The notes: a model not told the origin generated them from the sequence alone. A DNA stretch of 64,000 nucleotides from Echinicola sp. 20G (GCF_015533855.1 NZ_AP024154.1:3354501-3418500), one strand, 5' to 3'; counted from the first letter of the stretch, positions 32,461 through 47,208 are shown. Program-made: numbers and translations.

Positions 32461-32718
32461 AATAGGGTCTGTTAGGTCAATGGATTTTTGGTCTTTTTGA
32501 AAAAATCGTAAACCACGAAAGTAATAGTTTTTTTGATCTGTACATAATCGGACTGTTTTAAAACCACTAATGACAATTGACTGAATTAATAATTTGTTAA
32601 TGAGAATGAATGGTACCGTTTCAAATTATCAACTATGTCTTTGTTCTTTATTATAATTCTAATCAAAAACAATTATTAGTCCTTTTGCACTATATAATTG
32701 TTCTGTTTGGTTACTCTA

Positions 32719-32753
32719 TGTTTCCGCAAACAAATAAATTGTGTGCGGAAACA
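32719..32753. promoter_or_regulatory. Twin LacI-type operators
   Basis: TGTTTCCGCAAACA (32719-32732) and, inverted, TGTGTGCGGAAACA (32740-32753; reverse complement TGTTTCCGCACACA). Each is a near-palindrome, and their centres lie 21 bases apart, two helical turns. They sit just upstream of the susC promoter, near the divergent LacI gene. Assignment to that regulator is inferred. Confidence 0.62.
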
Positions 32754-32764
32754 ATTTCAAAATA

Positions 32765-32797
32765 TTTTTTGATTAATACAATTTAATTTCTACTTTG
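32765..32797 (+). promoter_or_regulatory. Promoter of the SusC/SusD operon
   Basis: TTTTTTG (32765-32771), then 19 bases, then TACTTTG (32791-32797), close to the Bacteroidota TTTG/TAnnTTTG pair. The operators end 12 bases upstream of it. The predicted leader is about 240 bases. Confidence 0.55.
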
Positions 32798-33044
32798 GTG
32801 ATGTGTAAAAGATTAGTGTGTCATTCCTTATTTATTAAATAATTATTTCTTTTCGAATTGTATGTGGAGTTTTTTATTAAGCAATTGTTAAAGAAATAGG
32901 AATAATGAATGGTTTTGCTGATCTGGTTTAAGACCTCTGAGTTGAATAAGAAGTGGCTACTAATAAATAGTGAACAAACTCGCTTCTTTTAATGATTTAT
33001 TGACTTCTGAAATTGAAAAATTCTTACACCTATAAATCGTAAAT

Positions 33045-36000
33045 ATGAAAAAACAAATTACCCACAAAACTAATCCCTCATCGCTTTTCAAAAAGAAAAG
33101 CAAACTTCTGCTAGCGCAAAGTATGCTGGTAGGTGTTGTGTTTTCTGGTTCTGCGTTTGCAGGTAATGTAGAAAACGCTGCAACTTTTAATGAGATTGTC
33201 AGTATCGGGGAGGCTGACATTAAAGTAACCGGGACCGTTCTTGATAGTAACGGTGATCCACTGCCTGGAGCTGCTGTTTCTGTTCAGGGACTCAGTAGAG
33301 GTACTGTGACCGACTTGGATGGTAAATTCAGTATTGATGTTCCAGAAGGTTCTACTTTGGTAGTTTCTTTTTTGGGCTTCACTACTAAAACGGTAGAGGT
33401 TGGAAACCAAACAGAAATCCGGGTCGTGTTGGAAGAAGAAGCCTCTGCCCTTAATGAAGTGGTAGTAACTGCCTTTGGTATGGATAAGCAAGAAAAGGCA
33501 CTAGGTTACGCAACCAGTACTATTAAATCTGATGAATTGGTGAAAGTAGCGACACCAAACTTGGCGACAGCATTATATGGTAAAGCTCCAGGGGTGAAAA
33601 TTGCTACAGGTGCCGGTGGTGCGACTTCGGCCGTTAACATCCAAATACGTGGTGTAAACTCCATAACAGGTAAAAACCAGCCTTTGATCGTTTTGGATGG
33701 TGTGCCTATCCGAAATGAGGAAGTGACCAATAACAACTATTGGGGGGATCAACGTCTGAGAGGTAATGGCCTTTTGGACATCAACCCGGCTGATGTCGAT
33801 AACATCTCCATTTTGAAAGGAGCGTCTGCGGCAGCATTGTATGGTTCAGAGGCTGTAAATGGTGTGGTTTTGATCACTACCAAAAAAGGTAAGGCAGGAG
33901 AAAAAGGAATGAGAGTTGACTTTAATGCAAACTTTGCTGTCGATCAAATTGCTTACTTGCCAAGATATCAAAACGTTAGAGGGCCGGGCATGCCATCCCA
34001 TATTCAGGATTTAGGTCAATCGGAAGATGGGTTTAATTATACTGAAGATGGTGTAAGAACTGTCCCTAATACGACTACAAACTACGGCCCTGCATTTGAT
34101 GGGCAGCCGATGATGGCTTGGGATGGAATATCTAGACCATACGTGGCTCAGGAAGACAACTACGCGGCATTGTTCAATGATCCTATCAGTTCTCAAGTAA
34201 ACGTGGCTATTTCCAATGCGACTGAAAAGGGTAATTTCCGTTTGTCACTTACTCGTCAGGACAATGAGGCTTTGAGCTTGAACTCAAAAAACAGTAAAAA
34301 CATCCTAAATCTGAACTCCTCTTACAAAGTAAGTAAGAAAGTTAAAACGGATTTGATGATCAACTATATCAATCAAAACACCAAGAACCGTCCTTATTCC
34401 GTTGACAGAATGATCAATAATTTCGGTGGGATGATGACCCGTTTTGATAATGGTGCTTGGTATTTGGATAAATATCAAACTAGTAGAGGCTACAGGTTCG
34501 TTACAGGAAGTAATCAGAGTTTGACTCCTGATGAAAATATTACAGGAAACGGATTTAGAAGTGATATTGCTGATTATGTATGGAGAGTTAATAAACATTT
34601 CTTGGATGAGACCAGTAACCGTGTAATTGGTAGTTTGACCAATACTATTGATATTACTGAAGGTTTGAATTTAAGAGCTCGGATTTCTACTGATCTTACC
34701 AGTAGATACTCAGAAGATTCTCGTTCGACAGAGAGACCATTGGCGTTTGGCCCTTCAGGGTCTTTTGGAATGACTTCTGAATTGTTTAGTATCCTCTATG
34801 GAGATGTCATGCTAAACTACCGTAAGCCAATTACCGATGAAGTGACATTTAGTGCTATGGCAGGTTATACGGCTAGACAAGAAAGCTATAATAGTATAAG
34901 TCGCAGTACAAATGGAGGTTTAAGCTCAGAAAATCTCTTCGATATTGTAGCATCTACCAATATTCCTAACTCAGGTTCTAATCGTACCGATCGTGTTATT
35001 GATGCTTTTATGGGAACCGTTAATTTGGATTATAAGGGAGTGTGGTTTGTAGAAGGAACTTTGCGTAGAGATAGAATTTCTACCATGAATCCTAATAACA
35101 ACACATTCTTCTACCCATCAGTTAACTCCAGTTTTGCGATTTCTGATGCTGTTACTTTACCAGATTTAATTACTTTCTCTAAATTGAGAGGTTCTTGGGG
35201 GATAGTTGGTAATTATCCTGATGTATATTCTGCTAACATTGCATATACTCAAAACTCGTTAGGAGAGCAACAACCAAATGGTTCCAATGTACTTTATACT
35301 GTAATTCCTTCAAGCTTTGGAAATGATGGTATCAAACCTGAGCAAAAGCATGAATTTGAATTTGGCTTGGATACTAGATTCTTCAACAATCGTTTCGGCT
35401 TGGATGTGTCCTATTATAATGCACAAATCAGAGATCAGATTTTGCCATTGACTTTGCCATCTTCTGCCGGTGCATCTTCTGTATTGACCAATATCGGTAC
35501 ACTTAGGAATACCGGAGTGGAAATTGCCTTAAATGGTCAGATAGTGGAAAGCAGAGATTTTGGATGGAATGCAGTGGTTAACATTGCCAAAAACGTCAAT
35601 AAAGTAGAGAAATTGGCTAATAATGCTACTGAACTCCTGCATGCTGATTACGATGGTAATGCGGCTCAGTTGAGATCAGTGGTGGGGCAGCCAATGGGAG
35701 ATTTCTATGCTCGTCCAATTGCAACTGATGATAACGGAGACAAAATCGTTCAGCCAAATGGTCTGTATAAAATAGATGACCAAAACTGGATCAAAGTAGG
35801 AAATGCCATGCCTGATGCAGTGGGTGGTATCATCAATGATTTCAGGTACAAAAACTTCTCTTTGTCGGCTGTGATGGACTTTCAAATTGGTGGTAGTGTA
35901 ATGCCAACAGGGATCAATTGGATGATCTCTCGTGGTTTGACTGAGGAAAGTTTGAATTATATGGATGAAGCAAGCGGAGGATTAGCTTATTACTTGGATG

Positions 36001-36458
36001 GTGATGGAAATGGCGTTCAAGTAGACCATTCTACTGGACAAGGTCCAAATGGAGAGACTGTTTACCATGATGGTATGCTGATGGATGGCGTTATCGCTGA
36101 CGGATCTGCCAATAGCAATGTGGTTTCGCAAGCTTATTACTATTGGAATACTTATAACTGGGGAGGTCCTCAATACAGTCAGTCTAGGTATGAATTGTAT
36201 ATAAAAGATAACGACTATATCAAAATGAGGGAATTGTCCATCAGTTATGCTATACCGAATCAGATCTCTTCTAAATTCGGTGCTTCCGATGTTAATATTT
36301 CAGTATTCGGAAGGAACTTGTTTTTCCTTTACAGAAACATCAAGGATCTAGATCCTGAAGTTTTAACCGGTGGATCCAGATGGACTCAAACATTGACCAG
36401 TGCGGGTACTAACCCTGCTACCAAAACTTATGGTGTAATATTAAGAGCCAGATTCTAA
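33045..36458 (+). CDS. SusC/RagA family TonB-linked outer-membrane protein
   Basis: A 1137-residue nutrient importer. It has a signal peptide (ending GSAFAG), a carboxypeptidase-D-regulatory-like domain (VTGTVLDSNGDPLPGAAVSVQGLSRGTVTDLDGKF), a TonB box region (LNEVVVTAFG), a plug with IQIRGVNSITGKNQPLIVLDGVP and a 22-strand-type barrel ending in GVILRARF. It works with the SusD lipoprotein to import an oligosaccharide or other large nutrient using TonB energy. No degradative enzyme lies nearby, so the substrate cannot be inferred. Confidence 0.96.
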   Translation: MKKQITHKTNPSSLFKKKSKLLLAQSMLVGVVFSGSAFAGNVENAATFNEIVSIGEADIKVTGTVLDSNGDPLPGAAVSVQGLSRGTVTDLDGKFSIDVPEGSTLVVSFLGFTTKTVEVGNQTEIRVVLEEEASALNEVVVTAFGMDKQEKALGYATSTIKSDELVKVATPNLATALYGKAPGVKIATGAGGATSAVNIQIRGVNSITGKNQPLIVLDGVPIRNEEVTNNNYWGDQRLRGNGLLDINPADVDNISILKGASAAALYGSEAVNGVVLITTKKGKAGEKGMRVDFNANFAVDQIAYLPRYQNVRGPGMPSHIQDLGQSEDGFNYTEDGVRTVPNTTTNYGPAFDGQPMMAWDGISRPYVAQEDNYAALFNDPISSQVNVAISNATEKGNFRLSLTRQDNEALSLNSKNSKNILNLNSSYKVSKKVKTDLMINYINQNTKNRPYSVDRMINNFGGMMTRFDNGAWYLDKYQTSRGYRFVTGSNQSLTPDENITGNGFRSDIADYVWRVNKHFLDETSNRVIGSLTNTIDITEGLNLRARISTDLTSRYSEDSRSTERPLAFGPSGSFGMTSELFSILYGDVMLNYRKPITDEVTFSAMAGYTARQESYNSISRSTNGGLSSENLFDIVASTNIPNSGSNRTDRVIDAFMGTVNLDYKGVWFVEGTLRRDRISTMNPNNNTFFYPSVNSSFAISDAVTLPDLITFSKLRGSWGIVGNYPDVYSANIAYTQNSLGEQQPNGSNVLYTVIPSSFGNDGIKPEQKHEFEFGLDTRFFNNRFGLDVSYYNAQIRDQILPLTLPSSAGASSVLTNIGTLRNTGVEIALNGQIVESRDFGWNAVVNIAKNVNKVEKLANNATELLHADYDGNAAQLRSVVGQPMGDFYARPIATDDNGDKIVQPNGLYKIDDQNWIKVGNAMPDAVGGIINDFRYKNFSLSAVMDFQIGGSVMPTGINWMISRGLTEESLNYMDEASGGLAYYLDGDGNGVQVDHSTGQGPNGETVYHDGMLMDGVIADGSANSNVVSQAYYYWNTYNWGGPQYSQSRYELYIKDNDYIKMRELSISYAIPNQISSKFGASDVNISVFGRNLFFLYRNIKDLDPEVLTGGSRWTQTLTSAGTNPATKTYGVILRARF

Positions 36459-36492
36459 AAGCTAGTTTAAGAACAATTCATATAATTAAGAC

Positions 36493-38076
36493 ATGAATAT
36501 CAATAGACTATTTATATATATACTTCTGGTTGGCAGCTTAGTGAGCTGTACAATTTCAGACTTTGAAGATAACTACACAGATCCTTCCAAACTTGCGGAA
36601 ACTTCTGTTGGTAAGCAGTTTACTGGGATGATGTATTCCAATAGACTTTATGTGTTACCCGGTTATAGGGATTACTTTGTGGTAAGAAGAATTACTTCTA
36701 ACCGATATACTCAAGCAGTAGGCTGGGTCAATGTAGAAAACCAATATGTACCAGGTTCTGCTGCTGTAAGTGAGCGTTGGGATGTGTTTTATAACTTTAT
36801 GGCTCAATACAGAGAGCTTCAAAAAGTTTATAATGAGCTATCTGCACAAGAGCAGGCAGATAACCGTCTCTTTATGATCACAGCTGCGGTTTACTTCTAT
36901 GACCGTACCCAACAGATTGTGGATTTGTATGGTGATATCCCGTGGAGTGAGGCTGGTATGCTAAGCCAAAATGGAGGCGATTATTCGAAGTCTTACCCTG
37001 CTTATGATACCGCTGAAGAGATCTATACAACTATGCTGGACGATTTGGCTGATTTCGCTGATGAGTTGGGGACACTGGAAATCAATGCGGCTGTTGAAGC
37101 TGATTTTAATACGCAAGATTTGATCAACAGAGGAAGTATCGATTTATGGACCAAGTACATCAACTCTTTGCGATTGAGAATGTTGACACGGGTAAGTGGA
37201 AGCAGTGAATTTGCTTCAAGGGCTACTGCTGAAATTGGAGAGATTCTCTCTAATCCGACCGATTATCCTATTGTTACCAATAATGATGATAACATTTTAT
37301 TCCATATCCATACACTTGGGACTTTAATGAGTGCTACTGATTTCCAAAGTGGGTTGGAAGATTGGGATGGTAACTTAGCAGGAAAACAGATTTTAGATCA
37401 TATGGTGAATAATCAGGATCCAAGATTGACATATGTGTTTGAACCTGGATTGGAATCGAACGGCGAGTATCTAGGACTTGACCCTTTAATGAATCCAACA
37501 GATCAAAATGCTTTGGTTCTTGAGCAAACCCTTTCTTTTTATAACAGGTCCACACTAAGTAGAAACCAATATTTCCCGGGTGTGATCATGACTGCAGCAG
37601 AAGTACATCAGCTTGCGGCAGAATATTATCTAAACCAAGGCCAAAGTGCTATGGCTAAGGCCCATTATGAAGAGGGAATTAGGCAGTCTATTGGCTTTTA
37701 CCAATACCTAAGAAGCATTAGTAATAATGCAGACGCTGATGCACCTATTGTACCAACGGATGCTTCCATTAGTAATTATTTGGCTATGGATGAAGTTTCT
37801 TGGGATGCTGCATCTAGCGCAGAAGAGCAACTAACTTTAATTGCAGAACAGAAATGGCTCCATTTTAACGTCATTCAATCTAATGAAAGTTGGTATGAAA
37901 TCAGAAGATTGGGTCTGTTGGATTTTGACTTTTGGGTGGATAACTCCAATCAGCAGAGTCTACCTCCTGCTCGTTGGATGTATCCAGGATCTGAGCAAAC
38001 TTATAATATGGAAAATTATTCCGTTGTTCAGGGAGAAGATAAGCTAACGAACCAACTATTCTGGGACGTAGATTAA
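36493..38076 (+). CDS. SusD/RagB family nutrient-binding lipoprotein
   Basis: A 527-residue outer-membrane lipoprotein: lipobox GSLVSC at about residue 19, then the SusD-like helical fold of the SusD_2 type (EDNYTDPSKLAETSVGKQFTGMMYSNRL; QADNRLFMITAAVYFYDRTQQIVDLYGDIPWSEAG; WLHFNVIQSNESWYEIRRLG). It forms the lid over the SusC channel and binds the nutrient. It is 34 bases downstream of SusC, and the operon ends at a GC-rich terminator. Confidence 0.95.
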   Translation: MNINRLFIYILLVGSLVSCTISDFEDNYTDPSKLAETSVGKQFTGMMYSNRLYVLPGYRDYFVVRRITSNRYTQAVGWVNVENQYVPGSAAVSERWDVFYNFMAQYRELQKVYNELSAQEQADNRLFMITAAVYFYDRTQQIVDLYGDIPWSEAGMLSQNGGDYSKSYPAYDTAEEIYTTMLDDLADFADELGTLEINAAVEADFNTQDLINRGSIDLWTKYINSLRLRMLTRVSGSSEFASRATAEIGEILSNPTDYPIVTNNDDNILFHIHTLGTLMSATDFQSGLEDWDGNLAGKQILDHMVNNQDPRLTYVFEPGLESNGEYLGLDPLMNPTDQNALVLEQTLSFYNRSTLSRNQYFPGVIMTAAEVHQLAAEYYLNQGQSAMAKAHYEEGIRQSIGFYQYLRSISNNADADAPIVPTDASISNYLAMDEVSWDAASSAEEQLTLIAEQKWLHFNVIQSNESWYEIRRLGLLDFDFWVDNSNQQSLPPARWMYPGSEQTYNMENYSVVQGEDKLTNQLFWDVD

Positions 38077-38112
38077 TTCAATGATTTGATAAAATAGGTT
38101 TAAGGGACCTAG

Positions 38113-38156
38113 GGCCGCATGCTTCAGCTTTGCTGTTGGTGCGGCCTTTTTATTTT
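38113..38156 (+). terminator. Terminator of the SusC/SusD operon
   Basis: Stem GGCCGCA / TGCGGCC (38113-38146) with a 20-base loop that can fold further (CAGC/GCTG), followed by TTTTTATTTTTT. The convergent serine hydrolase ends just beyond. Confidence 0.85.
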
Positions 38157-38162
38157 TTCTGT

Positions 38163-39254
38163 TTATTGTTCTAGACTTTCCATTAGTTCAAAACTGAGTT
38201 GATCTACATTGCCTTTATTTGGATGAAAAGCTGAAAGATTGGAAAGGATAATGACAGCATTTTGATTTTTGTTGTCGATCACCATGGAGGAACTATAGCC
38301 ACCTGTGCCACCATTATGCCAGTACCATTTGTTCTTGGGCGCTCTATTGATAATTGCCCATCCTAGACCGATATCTACATTATTGACCACATGAACTGTC
38401 TTTTGGCGGGTCAGGGCCAAAGCAGTGTAGCTGCTGTCAAATTGGGCCAATGCAAACTTGGATAAGTCTTCCACATTGGATAAAATCCCTCCCGCTCCAC
38501 TTAGCACCTCCATGTCCCAATTGGCAGTTTCCTGTCCCATAGGTCCCAGTCCTTTGACTATAACTTTATTTAGCTCTTGTCTGTTGGCAGTGCTACTGTT
38601 CATATGTAGGGGTGAGAAGATCCTTTGTTGCAGTAGTTCGGAATAACTCTCATCCTCAATTACTCCTAGTGTATAGCCTAAGAGGCCTGCTCCAAGATTG
38701 GAATACTGTGACTTCATTCCGCTAGTGTCCAGAAGGCTAAGTTCTTCCATAAGGTAAGCTTTTAGTTTTTCCTCATCATATCCTTTATAAGGGTTTTGGG
38801 GATTTGCCATGGCGAGGTTGGAGGGGATTCTTGGCAGTCCTGAAGTGTGGTTGGCGAGTGACTTAAAAGTGATTTTGATGTCATCCTTCATGGGAAAGGG
38901 TAAAAAATCATTGATATTGTCATTAAGGGTAATTTTATTTTCTTCTACCAGATAGGCTAAGAGAGTAGAAGTAAATACTTTGGTGATGGAGCCGATTTCA
39001 AAGATGCTTTGACTGTTATTGATGCTTACAATGCTGTCATTGAGCCTTTTGACTCCATAATAGGAGGTTTGGCCATTTTTAATAAAGGCAAATGCCAATT
39101 GAGTGTTGTTGTGGAAAGTGTTGATCTTGTTAAATATCAGGTCAGTTTTTGACTCGGGTAAAATATCTGTTCTTTGTGCATTGATGGCAGTATCAATTTG
39201 AGAAAAGGTGCTATGGAACCAAAAGCAAAGAAAGAGGATTAAAGCATATTTCAT
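38163..39254 (-). CDS. Serine hydrolase, class C beta-lactamase-like
   Basis: A 363-residue exported enzyme (signal ending FHSTFSQ) with class C beta-lactamase/DD-peptidase motifs: SITK (Ser89, Lys92), YSN (in QYSNLGAGLLGY) and HNGGTGGYSS in place of KTG. It may be an esterase, peptidase or beta-lactamase; the family is not specific. The ATG at 39254 starts the signal peptide directly; a longer frame starts 39 bases upstream. It is convergent with the SusD gene. Confidence 0.88.
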   Translation of the reverse strand: MKYALILFLCFWFHSTFSQIDTAINAQRTDILPESKTDLIFNKINTFHNNTQLAFAFIKNGQTSYYGVKRLNDSIVSINNSQSIFEIGSITKVFTSTLLAYLVEENKITLNDNINDFLPFPMKDDIKITFKSLANHTSGLPRIPSNLAMANPQNPYKGYDEEKLKAYLMEELSLLDTSGMKSQYSNLGAGLLGYTLGVIEDESYSELLQQRIFSPLHMNSSTANRQELNKVIVKGLGPMGQETANWDMEVLSGAGGILSNVEDLSKFALAQFDSSYTALALTRQKTVHVVNNVDIGLGWAIINRAPKNKWYWHNGGTGGYSSSMVIDNKNQNAVIILSNLSAFHPNKGNVDQLSFELMESLEQ

Positions 39255-39497
39255 GGGCGTGTTTGATAAATGGTGTTTATTTAAAACTACCAATTATTTT
39301 TGTTTCTCGCCATCTGGTAATGCTATATTTGACTTTTAAGGTATTGGATAGTTGTAAGTTAGCCTTTCAGTTAAGAGATGCTCACCTTGTTTCTTTTTGT
39401 CAGGACGTTTTTCAATATCAACCACTGCATCAGGAAAGATAAATAGTATATCTAACTTTTAAGTTATAGACTTTAACTTGCTAGCATGGCAGGTTGA

Positions 39498-40682
39498 TTA
39501 AGAATAACTGGCTTTCATAAGCGCTCTTTTTTTCTCTTTCTTCTTTCTGACCATCAGAATGGCAATGGCAATAAAAAGACCGGAACAAGCAATGCCTGCT
39601 CCCACCAGGTCAGCAGAGGTAAATCCATAGCCCATGGCAATAGGCAAACCTGCTAGGTAAGCTCCTAAAGCATTTCCAATATTGAATGAGCTTTGATTAA
39701 GGGAAGAGCCCAAGGTTTCAGCGCCCTTGGAGGCTTTGATAATCACAATTTGAATGGGGGTAACCAGACAAAATGAAACGGTTCCAATGATAAAGGTCAT
39801 GATCAGTACGGCTGTTTTATCAGTGGCCAGGTAGGTGTTGGCAACAAGCATGAGGGCCATCATGACCAAGGTGATCATCACTGCATAGATTGGAAGCATT
39901 TTTTCCGCTAGTTTTGCACCGATAAAATTACCAAAAACCATTCCCAGGCCTGCCAGTATCATGGCATAAGGAACTACTGTTTCCGGGTGACCGGCTACAT
40001 TGGTAATCAGAGGGGCAATATAACTGTACCAGGCAAAAAAGCCTCCAGTCCCAATGGCGGTCAAAAGAATACTTAACCACAGTTCTGATCGCTTAAAAAT
40101 GCTGAATTCCTGGGATATGCTACTAGAGGAAGACTTTTCCATGGTAGGCATCCATAACTTTACACTGGCTAAGGTAAGTAACCCGATGATACCGACGATT
40201 AGGAAGGTAATGTTCCACTGAAAGTGTTTACCGAGAAAGGTAGCCAGCGGTACACCAACCACATTGGCAACCGTGAGTCCTCCAAACATAATGGAGATGG
40301 CTTGGGCTTCTTTTCCTTCCTTGGAGAGTTTTCCGGCTACTACAGCTCCTATCCCAAAAAAGGCACCATGAGGTAGCCCGGACAAAAACCTCATGATCAG
40401 AAAAGAAGTGTAATTATTGGAAAATGCTGAAAGCGTATTGAAAATGGTGAACCAGATCATCAAGGCAAAGAGGACTTTGTTTGCTGGCCACCTGTTGCCT
40501 ATAGTGGTCAGAATAGGTGCTCCAACCACAACGCCCAAGGCATAGGCAGCGATAAAGTGACCCGCTTTGGGAATGGATATTTGGAAGGCCTCGGCAATCT
40601 CAGGCAAGATACCCATGATGACAAATTCCGTCGTTCCAATACCAAAACCACCAATAGCCAATGCAAGTAGCGCCTTTCTCAT
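39498..40682 (-). CDS. MFS transporter of the AraJ/DHA1 type
   Basis: A 394-residue 12-helix transporter. The first helix reads ALAIGGFGIGTTEFVIMGILPEIA, typical of the AraJ/YdhP/sugar-efflux group of DHA1 permeases, and the MFS loop is RFLSGLPHGAFFGIGAVVAGKLSKEGKEAQA. It exports a small molecule or drug by proton antiport; the substrate is unknown. It is monocistronic. The basic tail (RKKKEKKRALMKAS) is cytoplasmic. Confidence 0.92.
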   Translation of the reverse strand: MRKALLALAIGGFGIGTTEFVIMGILPEIAEAFQISIPKAGHFIAAYALGVVVGAPILTTIGNRWPANKVLFALMIWFTIFNTLSAFSNNYTSFLIMRFLSGLPHGAFFGIGAVVAGKLSKEGKEAQAISIMFGGLTVANVVGVPLATFLGKHFQWNITFLIVGIIGLLTLASVKLWMPTMEKSSSSSISQEFSIFKRSELWLSILLTAIGTGGFFAWYSYIAPLITNVAGHPETVVPYAMILAGLGMVFGNFIGAKLAEKMLPIYAVMITLVMMALMLVANTYLATDKTAVLIMTFIIGTVSFCLVTPIQIVIIKASKGAETLGSSLNQSSFNIGNALGAYLAGLPIAMGYGFTSADLVGAGIACSGLFIAIAILMVRKKKEKKRALMKASYS

Positions 40683-40916
40683 ATCTAAGTTCTTCAGTTT
40701 AGGGTTTGTGAAAAGAGATAAGTAGTAAACTGCCTGAAAAGTTCATTATTCGAAATAATTAATGAAATATTTAATAATTATTTAAATAATCTATTGAATC
40801 GTAATCGATTGCGTAATGTGCGAGAGAAGCTTAGAACGCTCGAAGTGTTATTGATGCAAAACCTTTTGCAATAGAAAATCCATGATTAACTTGATCCTTT
40901 ATAAATCGAGGGAAAG

Positions 40917-41198
40917 ATGGATAATCAAGTCGAAATACACTATTGTACCCAATGCAGATGGATGCTAAGAGCTGCTTGGATGGGGCAGGAATTGCTGACC
41001 ACTTTTGAAGGAGAATTAGCTGCTTTGACACTTAAGCCCGGGACGGGAGGAGTTTTTGAGGTAAGAGCCAATGGTCACCTGGTATGGTCACGTAAAGAGA
41101 AAGGGCGATTTCCGGAAATTACGGAGCTAAAACAGCTTGTCCGTGATGTAATTGCGCCAGGAAAAGACCTTGGGCATGCAGACAAGAAAAGGACCTAG
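40917..41198 (+). CDS. SelT/SelW/SelH family (Rdx) redox protein
   Basis: A 93-residue thioredoxin-like protein of the Rdx family. The redox motif is CTQC (VEIHYCTQCRW), followed by the second-half signature TGGVFEVRANGHLVWSRKEKGRFPEITELKQLVRD. The selenocysteine position of eukaryotic homologues is Cys here. It probably acts in thiol redox chemistry in the cytoplasm. It is convergent with the DUF1801 gene, which begins 5 bases further on. Confidence 0.9.
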   Translation: MDNQVEIHYCTQCRWMLRAAWMGQELLTTFEGELAALTLKPGTGGVFEVRANGHLVWSRKEKGRFPEITELKQLVRDVIAPGKDLGHADKKRT

Positions 41199-41202
41199 GA
41201 GT

Positions 41203-41574
41203 TTATGGTTTGATCTTGATTATACCATTTTTATATAGGTTTAAGGCTTGACCCAAAATTTCAATTATATCCTCTAATGGTAAATCTTCAGTAGGATTAA
41301 CCCTGAAAATTTTCATTCTACTTCTACTCCCCGTTTCCAGTTTGGGATGCTCAAGATGTTTGCCTTCTACCATCAGGAGGTATGGTTCATTTGTTTTCTT
41401 ATCTGTCCATAGATAGCAAAACATCTTTTTTTTATAGCAAAAGCAAGGCATTCCATATTTTTTGGTTTCAGATACCTCAGAGTCTTGGCATAGAATAACC
41501 TTACGCAATGCCAATAAACAGGACCTGTTGGGCTCTTCCTGATGGGCGTAGAATTGGTCTGTTTCTTTGAGCAT
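41203..41574 (-). CDS. DUF1801 domain protein
   Basis: A 123-residue DUF1801 protein: EEPNRSCLLALRKVILCQDSEVSETKKYGMPCFCYKKKMFCYLWTDKKTNEPYLLMVEGKHLEHP and a C-terminal helix DIIEILGQALNLYKNG. DUF1801 proteins adopt a small alpha/beta fold with an unknown, perhaps iron- or ligand-binding, function. It is convergent with the SelW-like gene. Confidence 0.85.
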   Translation of the reverse strand: MLKETDQFYAHQEEPNRSCLLALRKVILCQDSEVSETKKYGMPCFCYKKKMFCYLWTDKKTNEPYLLMVEGKHLEHPKLETGSRSRMKIFRVNPTEDLPLEDIIEILGQALNLYKNGIIKIKP

Positions 41575-41743
41575 TTTCTCTTCTTGGCGAATTTGATATT
41601 GCCTGTTTTTTATTGATAAGCCTATAATGAGTAATACATTCTGGTTTACATTAAGAAGTGAAAGCCTAACCCATTAGATTTATTTTGAGCCATTTACAAA
41701 GCTTCTAATGCCTTGCCGAAATGAGGATAAATTTTTAACTTAA

Positions 41744-44065
<2,322 letters not shown>

Positions 44066-44096
44066 AAGTCCTAAGGTCATATTGTAATCCAAGAGT

Positions 44097-44126
44097 AAAG
44101 AGGCAACTGGTAGGTTGCCTCTTTTT
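44097..44126 (+). terminator. Terminator of cytoplasmic katG
   Basis: Stem AAAGAGGCAAC / GTTGCCTCTTT (44097-44124) with a 6-base loop and following T. Confidence 0.88.
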
Positions 44127-44158
44127 GTTAAGAGATATTTTTGAACTAATTTTTGGAG

Positions 44159-44626
44159 ATGAAATACGCCTTTCTTATCGTAATTAATATCCTGTTGACA
44201 GGCTTGGTTAAAGGACAAGATACCTACGTTTTATACAAAGGCAGAAAGACCTATCATAAAAAATCTGTTTTGATGTTTTATGATTTAAAAGAAGGGTGGG
44301 AGTTAAAAGAAACAGATGATCAGATCATTTTTATTTTCGATGATTCAAATGATGATTCGAGCCACCAACTGTTTGTCCATTTAAAAAGCCAGTACAAATA
44401 TCAAGCTGTAAAGGAGGAAAATTTTGATGTAACCACTTTAAAAAGTTTTCAGGAGCTAAAAGAATTCGAGAATATCAGAATTCAACAACACAAAGAACAA
44501 GCACAGGAAGAAGGAGAGGTTTTTATCACTCCATTAAGTCATAGTTTTGTTGATGTATATATAGTACAACGCAAAGAAGGGTATTATAAAATATTTCAGG
44601 TGAACTGGGAGACTATAGGTTTTTAA
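44159..44626 (+). CDS. Small exported protein of unknown function
   Basis: A 155-residue protein with a signal peptide (KYAFLIVINILLTGLVKGQ) and a mixed alpha/beta mature part (TYVLYKGRKTYHKKSVLMFYDL, DQIIFIFDDSNDDSSHQLFVHLK). Nothing in it is recognised. ATG 44159 is preferred to the TTG six bases upstream. It lies between two katG genes but follows a terminator, so it needs its own promoter. Confidence 0.7.
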   Translation: MKYAFLIVINILLTGLVKGQDTYVLYKGRKTYHKKSVLMFYDLKEGWELKETDDQIIFIFDDSNDDSSHQLFVHLKSQYKYQAVKEENFDVTTLKSFQELKEFENIRIQQHKEQAQEEGEVFITPLSHSFVDVYIVQRKEGYYKIFQVNWETIGF

Positions 44627-44827
44627 TACATTTACTAAGTGAACATTTATAATTCAAGACAATTATCTAATAAACTGTGTTTTGGAGTTTTCCTTATAAT
44701 AAGCTTTCAAATGGATTATTAGTTAATGGATATGGGGATAGTAGTCTTTGGAGGGATTTCTTACCCTAATAGTTTCCAGCTGATAGCCCCTTTTTATTTG
44801 GTATTATAAGTTAATAGTAAACAAAAA

Positions 44828-44853
44828 GCACCACAAGAAAAGACTCGTGGTGC
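44828..44853 (-). terminator. Terminator of lipoprotein katG
   Basis: On the minus strand, stem GCACCAC / GTGGTGC (44828-44853), then TTTTTG. It lies 52 bases past the stop of the second katG. Confidence 0.8.
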
Positions 44854-44904
44854 CCATGTTAGGTGATGATTACAGGTTAAAATTTTAAAACTGTAAATCG
44901 CAAC

Positions 44905-47208
<2,304 letters not shown>

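Larger units (their letters stand above)
32461..33044. other. Divergent regulatory region of lacI and susC
   Basis: A 584-base AT-rich non-coding gap. It contains the twin LacI-like operators (32719-32753), a promoter (32765-32797) and about 240 bases of presumed susC leader. No hairpin of note is seen in the leader. Confidence 0.6.

Noticed and set aside
33111..36173. Antisense frames across susC
   Set aside because: Shadow frames of a single long SusC coding region with complete domain order.
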